DNA of 64,000 bases from Eubacterium plexicaudatum ASF492 (GCF_000364225.2 NZ_AQFT02000001.1:5754501-5818500), one strand, 5' to 3'. Positions 16,961 to 26,536 are shown, numbered from the stretch's first letter. The notes: generated by a model not told the origin, from the letters alone. Translations and numbers: made by a program.

Positions 16961-18759
16961 GTAACTATTCAGAACCCCCTTATTCAAAGATGAAATCAGG
17001 ATGACCTGAGATTGCATTTCTGATTGCTTCGTAAGCATTGTATCCCTGCTTATGTGCTGTGCCAACATAGGACTGTTTTTTAGATAATCTCTGGCACTTT
17101 CCTCAGTTCGGAAGCATCCGGATACTTTGGTTTTCACCTTTATCATCCGCAGATCTCGTTCCGCCTGGTTGTTATCAAACGGGACATGGAAGTTATGGAT
17201 AAAAAGGCAGACTGAGGCCTTGTAATTTGCAAGGCGTTCTGCCAGGGCAAGGATTTTTCCTTTTTTCTTCCGTCCACGTTTTTTCTCCGTGGTTTCGGTA
17301 AGTGGATTTTCCTTCCGGGCCTGTTCGATAAGTTCATCATACTTCTTATCGAACTTATGATAATGATAATAGCTCAGAGAGTCCTTTCCCTTCTCTACAG
17401 CTTTCTCTTTGGCCTTTTTCATTTCCAGTAAAAGGTCTATAAATGCAGATGCCCACTTCTGATCCGGATGATTTTCATCAATCCCCGTTAATTCACGGAG
17501 AAGATGGGCACAGCAGACTGCATGCTGAATATCCGGATAATTCCAGTAGGAAGCCCAGCAGTCATGCATGGCAATCCCTTTGAATTCCGGAAGAACGCCG
17601 CATTGCCCCATACCTGCAGTTCCACGTTTGGGACTGATATCAAGATAGGTGTATTCACAGTTTGAGGCACCATGAACCCACCAGAGTTTTTTATCCACTC
17701 TGGTTCCGGTTTCGTCGAAATGTCCAAGCGCAGAACCGATCATCTTATCCTTGATCTTACCTACTGTTTCACTCAGACTGTCAGCGCATCTTTTTACCAT
17801 GCTGCTGACCGTTCCTGTTGCAATCGGAATGTTAAATACTCCGGAAAGAATCTCATGGGTACGTTTGATGCTGACTGCGCCTACGGTATTTAGTGCAACA
17901 GCTAATGCCTGAAGGTTTTCACCATACTGTACGGTTGCTTTTACGTCAGAAGGGAAAGCACCTGTGCGGGTATCTCCATGCAGCATACAGACTGGAAGTT
18001 CCAGCGCCTGATGCTCCGTTACATTGACTGTAACAACCGCGTCAATAACATGGCGTTTCTCCGCAATACATGCAGTGCCTTTGCAAATCTGATAATGCTG
18101 GCATCCTTTACATGCGGAGGGCATATGTTTGACATTTCATCCGGAGCTGTTATTACCGCTAAATGTATCCCCTGATGTCCATCCTGTCCACCGACCTTTT
18201 TTCCGGATGGTTTGCGCAGACTCTTAGGAGCAGGTTTTTTATAGCCATCACTTGAAGGTGGTTTGGAACTGTTTTTGGAGTTCTTATTAATCTGTTCCTT
18301 CAGTTCCTGTATATGGTCTGATTTAACTCAGCAATAGTTGCTGTGAGAATTTCATTTTGCCTGAGCAATGAAGCATTCTGTTCAAGCAATTGCTGAACCA
18401 TTTCAAGTGTAACATTTACTGGCATTCAGACCACCTTCTTCCGTTAAATTTGATACTTCTATTTTAACGGAAAATGGTCCGCGAATCGTGTCGTTTTGAT
18501 ATACTGTCAAAATGACGGTGGATAAACAGTAAAAAACAAGAGATAATTGCCGGTAACACTCGGATAAAATCCACAATTACTCTGTTATCTGTGATACAAC
18601 TGGGGAATTATGTTTCAGTAATCCACAGCCCAAAAGCACTTGGCAGTTATACTAGAAAGTTATCCACTTTTTACACTAAAGCAATGACAAAACAGAAATT
18701 TTATTTTCTCTGTTTTGTCCAAAAATCAATGTGCCCTTAACGGGGTGCTGAACAGTTAC
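16961..18759 (-). mobile_element. IS66-family element, single-ORF type, copy 2 (decayed)
   Basis: This 1799-bp copy has the same ends as copy 1 and its own 8-bp target duplication TATGATAT at 16953-16960 and 18760-18767. Against copy 1 it has a 5-bp deletion in the leader, a 2-bp insertion and two 1-bp deletions in the gene. The two copies therefore inserted independently and this one has decayed. Confidence 0.92.
16980..18425 (-). pseudogene. IS66-family transposase, multiply frameshifted
   Basis: It aligns over its full length with the transposase at 1854-3299, including the cysteine cluster and DDE residues. The reading frame breaks three times: a 2-bp insertion in the coiled coil near 18316, a 1-bp deletion near 18136, and a 1-bp deletion with a substitution near 17077 that replaces the last 30 residues with an out-of-frame tail. 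The longest open stretch starts at 18124 (MPSACKGC). The indels are not limited to homopolymers, so this is real decay. Confidence 0.9.
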
Positions 18760-18906
18760 TATGATATATATTATAGACAAAATGCAAGTTATCAGCCATC
18801 TGTAAATTTGACAGAAGGAGCAATGCTTTATGGTGATACAACGTTTGCAAAATTTGATAATTACATGGTAAATAAAGAACTAAAATATTATGATGAAGAA
18901 GATTAA
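18760..18906 (+). pseudogene. 3' end of an unrecognised gene interrupted by IS66 copy 2
   Basis: After the IS the frame reads about 48 codons of protein-like sequence (YYRQNASYQPSVNLTEGAML, then YGDTTFAKFDNYMVNKELKY) to a stop at 18904. The left flank (16856-16960) reads plausible coding (KPEIYSEQAKESYAKCEGDL) but in another frame across the target site. Both may belong to one decayed gene. Family unknown. Confidence 0.35.
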
Positions 18907-18950
18907 AAGATTTTTGTTCCTTACTTGACACGGGCAGAGCCAATGAACAT

Positions 18951-19319
18951 GTGAGAAATCACAGTTTGTCGGTTTTTGACGGATTACGCCGCAGGGCGTT
19001 ATTTAGCATTGGTTGCCGCTCACCGTCTTTCAACCTGAATTCTGCCGGGGACTTCCCGGCCAAGACGTTTACAAAGCAGGAAATTGGATTGAAAACGCCG
19101 TCCTGCTACCGAACCATACCCATACCGGATTATGTTTTTAAAGCCATTCCGGAAGAAAGAAAAGTGTATGAGAAGAACCGCAAAAGGCGACCAGGCACAT
19201 TTCAGCATTTGGATTATATCTGCCGTTCCACTTATGGACGTCCGAGAAGCTTAATCCCAAAGTGGAGCGTGCAGATGGCAGGAATGAATTTTAAGACACG
19301 CTCTAAGATACTGGCATAA
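18951..19319 (+). pseudogene. Tyrosine recombinase (integrase) fragment
   Basis: The frame includes the core-domain stretch KTPSCYRTIPIPDYVFKAIP, which matches the arm around the first catalytic arginine of phage/ICE integrases (the usual form is KT..S.RTIPIP), followed by a charged region and TFQHLDYICRSTYGRPRS. The N-terminal DNA-binding part and the C-terminal H-x-x-R and tyrosine are absent. It is probably a relic of an integrated element. Confidence 0.6.
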
Positions 19320-19343
19320 CTGAATCGCATAAAAAGATATTAA

Positions 19344-19386
19344 AAAGTACAGAACAAAAGTTCGGTTTTGGCCTGTACTTTTTTGT
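19344..19386 (+). terminator. Rho-independent terminator
   Basis: AAAGTACAG pairs with CTGTACTTT, followed by further T residues, shortly after the integrase fragment. The loop is about 20 nt. Confidence 0.75.
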
Positions 19387-19484
19387 CTTATATGTTATAA
19401 TGAAAAATCAAATAATGGGATAATACTATTTGTATCGGCTGGTGTTATTCAGTGTTGTTCCGTTTCAAAAATACGGTTTTCACA

Positions 19485-19724
19485 AAGGGATACTGCGTAA
19501 TGTGACCTGCATTCGTGTAATTGTTATTTTAACGTTTATTCGCCAGCTTTGCAAGCCCATTTTACACGAATCGAAAATCAAATTACACGAATTTCGGGCG
19601 AATAGGCAAACTTTTTGCGCGGTAACAATGAGGAAAATGCCCTGCTTGCAGGAGCATTTGACGAGTGTCGCGACAACGAGAAAACTTGTTTTCGAGTGTT
19701 CGGTCACATTACGAAGTATCCCTT
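19485..19724. repeat. 240-bp MITE-like element with 23-bp terminal inverted repeats
   Basis: The sequence at 19485-19507 and the reverse complement of 19702-19724 match at 22 of 23 positions (AAGGGATACT, one mismatch, CGTAATGTGACC). The 194 bp between contain a smaller hairpin near 19676-19698 and a repeated ACACGAAT motif, with no gene. Size and structure fit a non-autonomous element or an excised mobile remnant next to the uvrB fragment. Confidence 0.6.
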
Positions 19725-19745
19725 GCGGAAATTGGAAGTTTTCAT

Positions 19746-20093
19746 ATGCCAGATAAGAGAGGAAATTCGCAATCCGCTGACAACAGTCAGCTACTTGCTT
19801 ATAAAAGCAGTCCAAAGGATGGGCATGCTTTTAAATTACAAGCTCCCTACAAGCCCACAGGAGACCAGTCGCAGGCTATCGCCGAGCTGGTCAAAGGCTT
19901 CAAGGAGGGCAATCAATTCCGGACTTTATTAGGGGTTACGGGTTCCGGCAAGGCGTTCACAATGGCAAATGTCATTCAGGAATTACAGAAGCCGATGCTC
20001 GTTGTCGCCTACAACAAGACGCTTGCGGCGCAGCTATACGGAGAATTCAAGGAGATGTTCCCTGAGAATGCGGTGGAGTATTATGTGTCCTAA
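19746..20093 (+). pseudogene. uvrB: UvrB excinuclease N-terminal fragment
   Basis: From about residue 35 the product matches the start of UvrB (FKLQAPYKPTGDQSQAIAEL, the P-loop region LLGVTGSGKAFTMANVIQEL, YNKTLAAQLYGEFKEMFPEN, AVEYYVS), then stops where UvrB would continue with YYDYYQPEAY. Only about 85 residues of a roughly 660-residue protein remain. The normal P-loop GKT is changed to GKA. A dead copy; the functional gene must be elsewhere. Confidence 0.88.
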
Positions 20094-20452
20094 TTTGGGG
20101 ACAGGGCGAAAACAGCATTATTTAGTGTTATTTGGTGTTGATTGTACCGTGTTTTGTGGACAAGATAGGGGATTATGGACGATATAACACTAGGCGGATG
20201 GGTGGAGTTTGTGGCCTGGATTCGTATAATAGATTAGATAACATAAGACAGTATAAACTGGTAAAAGCAATAATATTTGAGCGGCAGTTACAATAGAGAC
20301 CTGCGATTAACTGAACGTCCATTAAGCCCCCAGCAGAGCTGGGGAGAATAGAGTGAGCAGTAGCGATCCCTAAAGTACCAAAAATAAAACCTCCATGTTA
20401 TCATAGATTTGGGTCTAGGCAACCTAATCAACAATAGCAGGAGGTATCCATA
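20094..20452. other. Noncoding stretch before the IS200 transposase
   Basis: No supported gene. It contains a hairpin CCCCAGCAGAGCTGGGG near 20332-20348 that is probably the left subterminal fold of the following IS200 element, and GCAGGAGG before its start codon at 20453. Confidence 0.5.
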
Positions 20453-20863
20453 ATGGATAATCAGATTTTAGCACATACCAAGTATAATTGCACGTATCAT
20501 ATTGTTTTTATTCCGAAATATCGCCGGAAAGTAATGTATGGGAAGATTGGGAAAGAGGTTGGCGAGATATTGTCCACAGTATGTAAAATCACAGGAGTAA
20601 AATTGATAAAAGGCGGAGTATGTCCAAACCATGTACATCTGTATGTTTCGATTCCGCCCAAGATGAGTATCTCGGAAGTGATGTCAAAATTGAAAGGAAA
20701 GAGTGCCCTGATGATATTTGACCGACATCCAGAATACAGGGACAAGTATGGCAGACATTTTTGGGCAAGAGGATATTATGCCGAGACGATTGGGCAAGTG
20801 AACGAAGAGACAATCAAAAAGTACATCGAAGAGCAGGAGGAATGCAGTAGAATAGAAGGATAA
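20453..20863 (+). CDS. tnpA: IS200/IS605-family TnpA transposase
   Basis: The product has 136 residues with a good ribosome site (AGGAGG). The YHIVFIPKYRRKVMYG N-terminus, HUH motif in PNHVHLYVSIPP, KGKSALMIF, GRHFWARGYYAETIG and the helix with the catalytic tyrosine region (TIKKYIEEQEE) are all present. It is distinct from the TnpA at 5554-6024. No accessory TnpB; intact. Confidence 0.95.
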   Translation: MDNQILAHTKYNCTYHIVFIPKYRRKVMYGKIGKEVGEILSTVCKITGVKLIKGGVCPNHVHLYVSIPPKMSISEVMSKLKGKSALMIFDRHPEYRDKYGRHFWARGYYAETIGQVNEETIKKYIEEQEECSRIEG

Positions 20864-21023
20864 AGAGCCTCTTTTAAGAGGCAGCCAAGTACCAGAGGTT
20901 AGTGAAATACTGCCTATAGGCAGCACCGAAAAAGGGGTTGCTTAGACACCGCCTATAGGCGGTACCGAAAAATGCCCCGGAGGGGTTCATCCAAACCACC
21001 GGCAGAGCCGGTGGTCAAGCCGT
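20864..21023. repeat. Cluster of four short perfect hairpins at the IS200 3' end
   Basis: There are GCCTCTTTTAAGAGGC (20867-20882), CTGCCTATAGGCAG (20910-20923), CCGCCTATAGGCGG (20949-20962) and ACCACCGG-CAGAG-CCGGTGGT (20995-21015). The middle two are each followed by ACCGAAAAA, so they are repeated units. They are probably the right-end recognition folds of the element and may act as terminators. Confidence 0.6.
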
Positions 21024-21410
21024 ATGGCTGTGATTTTGAAAAATATAATGGCTTTTGGGGAAAAATATTTTGAAGAAAACATGAAAGATATTATTAGAAA
21101 CTACTATCGATATTGTGAAAAGGTTACATATGCATCTCCATTATATTGTTCTACAAAGCCAACAGGCGAGTTGGAAAATAGTAAAGGTGTAGATAGAAAT
21201 AGATATTATTGGCTTGTTTTAAATTGTGCTGAAATGGAAGAGAAAGCCATAAAAAATTTTTGGATTTCAGCTGTTACAGAAGAAGGAATAGTAATGTTTG
21301 TTAAAGTTAAAGCACATGTAGAGGAAAAGGGAGAGAATATAGCGCTTTTGTTGTTGCAACAAACAACGTATTATAAAAGTCAAGGTAAATTAGAGGTATT
21401 GTATAGGTAG
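21024..21410 (+). CDS. Hypothetical protein
   Basis: About 128 residues starting near the IS200 border; an internal ATG at 21048 (MAFGEKYFEENMKDI) is an alternative start. The protein looks real in composition (NRYYWLVLNCAEMEEKAIKN) but no family was recognised. The first codons at 21024-21047 may come from IS sequence, so the native start could be lost. No convincing ribosome site. Confidence 0.4.
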   Translation: MAVILKNIMAFGEKYFEENMKDIIRNYYRYCEKVTYASPLYCSTKPTGELENSKGVDRNRYYWLVLNCAEMEEKAIKNFWISAVTEEGIVMFVKVKAHVEEKGENIALLLLQQTTYYKSQGKLEVLYR

Positions 21411-21479
21411 AAGTGTATGGAAAAGAATAGGAAAATTAGAGCCATTATAAAAGTAGAATTATCATAAGTTATTAAAAGT

Positions 21480-21507
21480 GAATTGGCTACACGCGTGTAG
21501 CCGATTC
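21480..21507. promoter_or_regulatory. Palindrome just upstream of the DUF1016 gene
   Basis: GGCTACACGCGTGTAGCC (21485-21502) is a perfect 18-bp palindrome. It is extended by GAAT/ATTC arms and ends 3 bp before the GGAGG of the next gene. It may be an operator or a hairpin covering the leader. Confidence 0.5.
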
Positions 21508-21519
21508 ATTGGAGGATGT

Positions 21520-22110
21520 ATGGAAGAAAAATATGAAGTAATAAAACAGAAAACAGCGCAGTTAGTAGTACCAGATGAGCAACAATTTTATACGGATGTG
21601 TGTTTTATATTACAGCAGGCAAGAGAAAATGCTTATAATAGTGCTAACGGAATTAAGAAATATAACTGTTCAACAAGTAAATATGATACAATTGCTTACT
21701 TACTATGCTATTGGAAAATGGATTGTAGAAGTGCAGCAAAGAGGCGAATCAAGGGCAAGATATGGCAGTCAAGTTATTAAAAGGCTATCAGAAGAAATGA
21801 AAAAGAATTTTGAAAGAGGATTCTCGGAGGATAGTTTGAAAAATGCACGGAAGTTTTATATGACTTATAAAGATAGAATTGACGAAACAGTGTTTAATCG
21901 TTTTGCTGTTGAAAAAAACGAAACAGTGTTTAGCCTTTTTGAAGAGAAACCGCCCTTCATAGTATCATGGTCACACTATTTGCAATTAATGCGAATAGAA
22001 AATGAAGATGAAAGAAGTTTCTATGAAATTGAATCAGCAAGATCCGGATGGAGCGTCCGTACTCTGCAGAGGCAATATAACTCCAGCCTTTATGAAAGAT
22101 TAGCGCTTAG
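21520..22110 (+). pseudogene. DUF1016 (YhcG/PDDEXK) protein, N-terminal domain only, frameshifted
   Basis: ATG at 21520 follows GGAGG. The first 60 codons are in one frame and the DUF1016 N-terminal domain continues in another from about 21700 (YYAIGKWIVEVQQRGESRAR, YGSQVIKRLSEEMKKNFERG, FSEDSLKNARKFY, SGWSVRTLQRQYNSSLYERL). The C-terminal PD-(D/E)XK nuclease half is missing; the frame runs out at LALSRDKEV into the AraC gene. DUF1016 proteins are commonly found with restriction or defence loci. Confidence 0.8.
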
Positions 22111-22130
22111 CCGGGATAAGGAGGTGCAGA

Positions 22131-23005
22131 ATGTTAAAGAAATTAAACGATGCGATGGATTACATTGAAGCGCATTTGGAGGACGATTTTCCGCTTGAAA
22201 AAATTTCAGAGTATATCCATGTTCCAGATTATCATTTCAGAAAAATATTTTTTGCCCTTACCAATATGACGCTGAATGAATATGTGAAAAACCGGCGGCT
22301 TTCAGAGGCAAATAAGAAGCTTCTTCAGGGAATTCCGGTAACGGATGTGGCCTATCAATATGGTTATCAATCCTTAGACGGATTTTCTCGCGCGTTCAAA
22401 AAATGGAGCGGTATGATTCCGTCGCAGGCTGCCAAATCAAAGCAGTGCCAATCTTATCAAAATTATCATTTGTCGCAACAATGAAGGGAGGAACCTTAAT
22501 GGAATATAGATTTGTTGAAAAACCTGCTTTTTTGTTCGCCGGAGTCAGTAAGCGGATACCGATGCAGTTTGAAGGCGTCAACAACGAGATTTTAAAGCTG
22601 GCTCAAAGTATTACGCCGGTACAGCAAGAAGAAATGCACCGGCTGCAGAATATGGAACCGTGCGAAGTCGTCAATGTATCTTATGAATCAGACACGAATT
22701 TTCTTGCGGAAGCCGGAGAGCTGACGCATATGATCGGTGTTTTGACGACAATACAGGATGTTCCCGATGATCTGGAGGTATTTTCTGTCAAGGCCCACAC
22801 CTGGGCAGTTTTTCCAAATGAAGGGATCTTTCCGTTTACATTACAGGATACCATGGCCAGAATTTATTCAGAATGGTTTATAACGGCAGACTATGAGCTG
22901 GCAGAAGCATTTTCTTTTTCCTTTACAAAAATGAAGGAAGAAAAACCTAACTATGCTTATAGTGAAATCTGGATTCCTGTAACCCAAAATCTTGACTGTA
23001 TATGA
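22131..23005 (+). CDS. AraC-family regulator with GyrI-like effector domain, frame-broken
   Basis: ATG at 22131 lies after AAGGAGG. Residues 1-105 are an AraC double HTH (DFPLEKISEYIHVPDYHFRK, VTDVAYQYGYQSLDGFSRAF). The frame stops at 22484, while the GyrI-like domain (FVEKPAFLFAGVSKRIPMQF, HMIGVLTTIQDVPDD, YSEIWIPV) runs on to 23005. Adding one A at 22434-22436 joins them into the usual AraC-GyrI architecture, which senses small amphipathic ligands and often controls efflux. A separate GyrI start at 22500 with GGAGG is possible. The last residues meet an MFS fragment. Confidence 0.82.
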
Positions 23006-23303
23006 AAAGACAGCTATTTTTGCTTTCCCGGTATTTGTTTTCTGCAGCTTCATCATGGGAGCGTCCGGCAGCTTTTTCAACGTCCCTCTCCTGGCGCATA
23101 TCCAGGAGACAGTTGCGCCGGAAATGATGGGAAAGGTTATTTCGCTGCTCAGCACAGCAATGACTCTGGCAACGCCCTTTGGTTTGCTTCTGGCCGGACC
23201 TGTCAGCGAAATCATCGGGGTGGAACGTTGGTTTGTTAGTTCTGGAATTCTTATGATGGCAGCAGGGGTATTTTGCCTTCTACGAACAAAAAAATTTGAT
23301 TGA
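22985..23303 (+). pseudogene. MFS (macrolide-efflux-like) transporter, C-terminal fragment
   Basis: It encodes the last three membrane helices of a 12-helix MFS pump (FAFPVFVFCSFIMGASGSFF, LAHIQETVAPEMMGKVISLL, STAMTLATPFGLLLAGPVSE). The sequence resembles MefA-type antiporters. It joins directly to the GyrI gene end, so a deletion removed the rest. It is followed by a terminator. Confidence 0.78.
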
Positions 23304-23309
23304 ATAGGA

Positions 23310-23352
23310 AAATATCCCTTGCTTCATATATTGTGAACAAGGGATATTTTTA
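23310..23352. terminator. Bidirectional terminator
   Basis: AAATATCCCTTG pairs with CAAGGGATATTT, with A and T tracts on the two sides. It separates the plus-strand MFS fragment from the minus-strand VanZ gene. Confidence 0.85.
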
Positions 23353-23784
23353 CTTGCCTATTCTCTTTACTAAATAACCAATATAAATACCAAAAGTATT
23401 CAGTATGACATCATCTATATCAAAACTGCCCAGTCTTGAAAAAAATTGAAACAGTTCTAAAAATACAACAAACAAAATTGCCGTAATCATCATTTTTGCA
23501 GTTGTATTGATTTTGTGATAAACCGATGGGAGCAAAAAACCAAACGGCAAAAATGGAAGTATATTGCCTAAAAGATTAAATTTTGCCCATCCCTCAGAAA
23601 AATGTGCAAGCTGATACCCTATACTATGAAACGGTATGAAATTATAATTTGTTCCAAAGGGTGTTGACACAATCTTATCATATAATTCTGCAAAAGAGCC
23701 TCTGAATTTTATAATCACAAAAACAAACAAAAGTAAAAGATAAAGATACCAAATACTTTTTATGAAACGGTCTTTCTTGTTCAT
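23350..23784 (-). CDS. VanZ-family membrane protein
   Basis: The product is about 144 residues; GTGGAGG lies just upstream, with ATGs at 23787 and 23784. It has four or five hydrophobic segments and the VanZ signatures NFIPFHSIGYQL, NLLGNILPFLPFGFLLP and FDIDDVILNTFGIYIGY. VanZ-like proteins affect glycopeptide (teicoplanin) susceptibility or wall-related traits. It stands alone before a terminator. Confidence 0.9.
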   Translation of the reverse strand: MNKKDRFIKSIWYLYLLLLFVFVIIKFRGSFAELYDKIVSTPFGTNYNFIPFHSIGYQLAHFSEGWAKFNLLGNILPFLPFGFLLPSVYHKINTTAKMMITAILFVVFLELFQFFSRLGSFDIDDVILNTFGIYIGYLVKRIGK

Positions 23785-23843
23785 CATAACCTCCACACAT
23801 CATTTAGACTGGAAACAAAGCGTATTTGCCATGCCAATATCTC

Positions 23844-24352
23844 TCATATCTGGCAGTATACCAGTTCTGCAAACTGCCCGTATTGCCGGACTGTTTCCAG
23901 CCGGTAGCGGCGCAGGGTTCCTTTCTGTGTAAACAGAGGGATTCCTGCACCCAACAGCACAGGCGCTACCTGAACGATAAGGTAGTCCACCATATTCTGA
24001 TCAAGCAGCGGGGCAAGAATGGTATTTCCGCCCACCACCCAGATGTTGCGGTTATTTCCCAGCTCTTTTACAAATTCCACAGGACTGCCATGAACTGCCG
24101 TAAAACCGGGACAGGCAAGCTCCCTGTTGGTAAACACATAATTCTCCGTAGTAGGATAAGTTGCCGCCGGATTTTCCATTTTTTCGATTTCCTCGAAAGT
24201 GTGGCGTCCCATTAGTGCAACATCCATGTGACTGTAAAATTCGTCGCAGCTGGTTTCTTCCGGGCCTCCGGTATCATACAGCCAGTTCAGTCCATGCTCT
24301 TTTGTTGCCAAATATCCGTCCAATGTGATACAGCCATAAAAAATACTGCCAT
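23844..24352 (-). CDS. RibD C-terminal/dihydrofolate reductase-like protein, N-terminal frameshift
   Basis: A GAAAGGAG site precedes the ATG at 24352, but the frame is broken in an A6 run (24338-24343). One more base gives the expected N-terminus FYGCITLDGYLA. The rest matches the DHFR-like superfamily: ALMGRHTFEEIE, YVFTNRELACPG, NIWVVGGNTILAPLLDQNMV and APVLLGAGIPLF. These are NADPH-dependent reductases of uncertain substrate. The next gene upstream ends 22 bp away. Confidence 0.85.
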
Positions 24353-24373
24353 CTTCTTACTCCTTTCGTGGAA

Positions 24374-25428
24374 TTAGGGAATGTCGATCCCGAATTCCTT
24401 TGCGTAATGAACAACTCCACAGATTCCGTCAGCATTGTCTTGCAGCCGGCATACCATATAATTCTCACATGAAACATCAAATGGGGCTGTAATTCCAAAG
24501 CTGTCTGCCGGAAGATAGCCAGCTCTGGGATAGAAGCGTTCGCTTCCAAGGACAACAGAATACCCATAGCCCAGCAGCTTTCTCATAGCGTTAATATTGG
24601 TTTCCCAACTGTAATCCGTCTCGTTGATATACCCGCTGAAACGGTAAGCCGATCTGAAGAAACCTTTCGTATCGTAGGTATAGCTCAAAACGCAGTCCTG
24701 TATCACAATTTTATCGCCCTTTTCAAAAGGCGGATATTGCTCAAAATTCCCGTCCATCAGTTCTGAATAGGCGGCTTCTTCTGAAATAATCTCCACATTT
24801 TTTACATACTCATTTGGAATGATGAAATAGTGGAACATGGAAACAGCGCCCTCGGGATCGAACTCTGCCATAATACTACCGGAGAAAAAATCTTCCTGCG
24901 GATCGGTTTCGTCCGAAGCCGGTGCGTCCCAGCGCAGGGTGATATGATCCTGTACAGTAAAAACGGAACCCTCTGGCAGTAAACCGTATTCGTTCAGCCA
25001 GCTTTCCAATTCTGTTTTCTTTGCAGATATTTCCTGTTCGGTCAGCGTTTTCTTACCCTCCGTCCATGTGGTATAAGTCCATTCACCGCTGTCTGTAAAA
25101 ACGGTCAACTGTTCGCCGGACGCTTTTCCGACGAAAATTTTATTGTTACCCTCGCTGTAAGTAGCCGACTTAAACTCAATTCCCATCAGCTTTCCCACCG
25201 CTTGGGAAATTGTTTTGCTGTATTGCTTATCGTTCGCCCTTGGATTTTGTAAACGCCGACATCCTTTGTCTGTGCTGAAAGGTCAGTTTCTCTTTCCACA
25301 GAAATGACAGACATATTCTGTTTTTCCGCCGGAATAATCGGCAGATTGCCGTATTCCTGATTTTGATAGACAAGAACGGCACAGCAGATAGCAACGGCAT
25401 AGAGAAGCGGCAGCACTGCCATCTTCAT
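24374..25428 (-). CDS. Secreted or membrane-anchored hypothetical protein, frame-broken
   Basis: The ATG at 25428 overlaps the upstream VanZ-part stop (ATGA). Residues 1-20 form a single hydrophobic segment, suggesting a signal peptide or anchor. The frame changes at a T4 run (25245-25248); with one added base the reading VYKNPRANDKQYSKTISQAV continues into a 270-residue domain (SGEWTYTTWTEGKKTLTEQE, YPPFEKGDKIVIQDCVLSY, GYSVVLGSERFYPRAGYLP). Family not recognised. It is probably co-transcribed with the VanZ part as an original pair. Confidence 0.6.
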
Positions 25429-26519
25429 AAACGGTTTCCACTCCCATTTTTATCCCGGAAGCAGGCAAGGAAGAACATCACGACAAAATAGCCAAAGAGA
25501 CTTCCTGCAAAGTTGTGAAGCAGATCGTCCAGCTCAAAAATTCCATGTCCGGTTACAAGCTGCAATACCTCGATGAAGAAAGTAACCAGAAAGGAAATCA
25601 GGCATACAAAAGGGAATTTTTCGCCTCGCTTCGTCAAAAACGGCAGGAGAAATCCCAGGGGCGCAAACATCAGCATATTAAAGATAATCAGCTGCAATTC
25701 CGTATAAGACCATTCGTGCCATGCGTTGACATAGCCGCTGAACAGGGACAGGTTGATGGAACCGCCGAAATTTGCCCCTCTGCTGAGAGTGGTCAGCCCT
25801 AAAACAAGCAACAACCAGCCGGAGAGAAGAATCAGTGAAATCCATTGCCCTATCTGTAATTTCTTCGTTCCGTACCGGGTGCAAAGCTCCCTGGCCCGTT
25901 TCAGAAAGGAAAGATCATACATCCGCATTCCTCCTGCTCCCTGCAGAAGGGGTTCCACGATCATACAGTTCAGTCGGCTGTGAAACTCCGAAAAGGCTTG
26001 TTCCAATGCATCTGTTTCCGTAGGAATATGGATCACATGGCTGCTTTTCCCATAGGCTTTTAATACGCAATGATAATCCTCGTCATCACCCACCTCCATG
26101 GTTTTAAAAGTATCGCCATGGTAGGCGTGCCCCAACGCAAGTACCATGGTGCGCTCTGTTTCATTCCGGTTCATGTAATACTGCAGCGCCATTTTTAAGG
26201 CCACCTCAACGGCTACGCTTCCGGAATCTGAAAAAAAGCAATAATCCAGATCCCCAGGCAGCCAGCTTTGCAGCTTATCAGACAGTGACTGTACCGACTG
26301 GTGGGTCAGGCCGCCCAGCATGACATGGGCGAAGCGTTCAAGCTGACCGGTAATCGCTTCATTCAGCTTGGGATGCTTATACCCATGGATCACGCTCCAC
26401 CAGGAGGAAACACTGTCGATCATTTTGTTTTCTTTTGTGTAAAGATACACGCCTTCTGCGTTCTCAATCAGATAAGGCGCTTTCATTGTTTTCATTTGTT
26501 CATAAGGATACCAGATCAT
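25425..26519 (-). CDS. In-frame chimera: BioA N-terminal part fused to a VanZ-like protein
   Basis: Residues 1-217 are BioA-like, the PLP enzyme making 7,8-diaminopelargonate (WWSVIHGYKHPKLNEAI, CFFSDSGSVAVEVALKMALQ, HAYHGDTFKTMEVGD, CMIVEPLLQGAGGM). The last 200 residues of BioA, with the PLP lysine, are absent, so aminotransferase activity is lost. From about residue 218 (base 25868) a VanZ-like protein follows in frame: KKLQIGQWISLILLSGWLLL, FNMLMFAPLGFLLPF, FELDDLLHNFAGSLFGYFVV. A deletion probably joined bioA to a downstream vanZ-like gene. GGAGG precedes the start. Confidence 0.88.
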   Translation of the reverse strand: MIWYPYEQMKTMKAPYLIENAEGVYLYTKENKMIDSVSSWWSVIHGYKHPKLNEAITGQLERFAHVMLGGLTHQSVQSLSDKLQSWLPGDLDYCFFSDSGSVAVEVALKMALQYYMNRNETERTMVLALGHAYHGDTFKTMEVGDDEDYHCVLKAYGKSSHVIHIPTETDALEQAFSEFHSRLNCMIVEPLLQGAGGMRMYDLSFLKRARELCTRYGTKKLQIGQWISLILLSGWLLLVLGLTTLSRGANFGGSINLSLFSGYVNAWHEWSYTELQLIIFNMLMFAPLGFLLPFLTKRGEKFPFVCLISFLVTFFIEVLQLVTGHGIFELDDLLHNFAGSLFGYFVVMFFLACFRDKNGSGNRL

Positions 26520-26536
26520 AAAGTCTCCTCCTGTTT

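Noticed and set aside
20864..21015. CRISPR-like repeat array
   Set aside because: The repeats are self-complementary hairpins of unequal spacing with no spacers and no cas genes.
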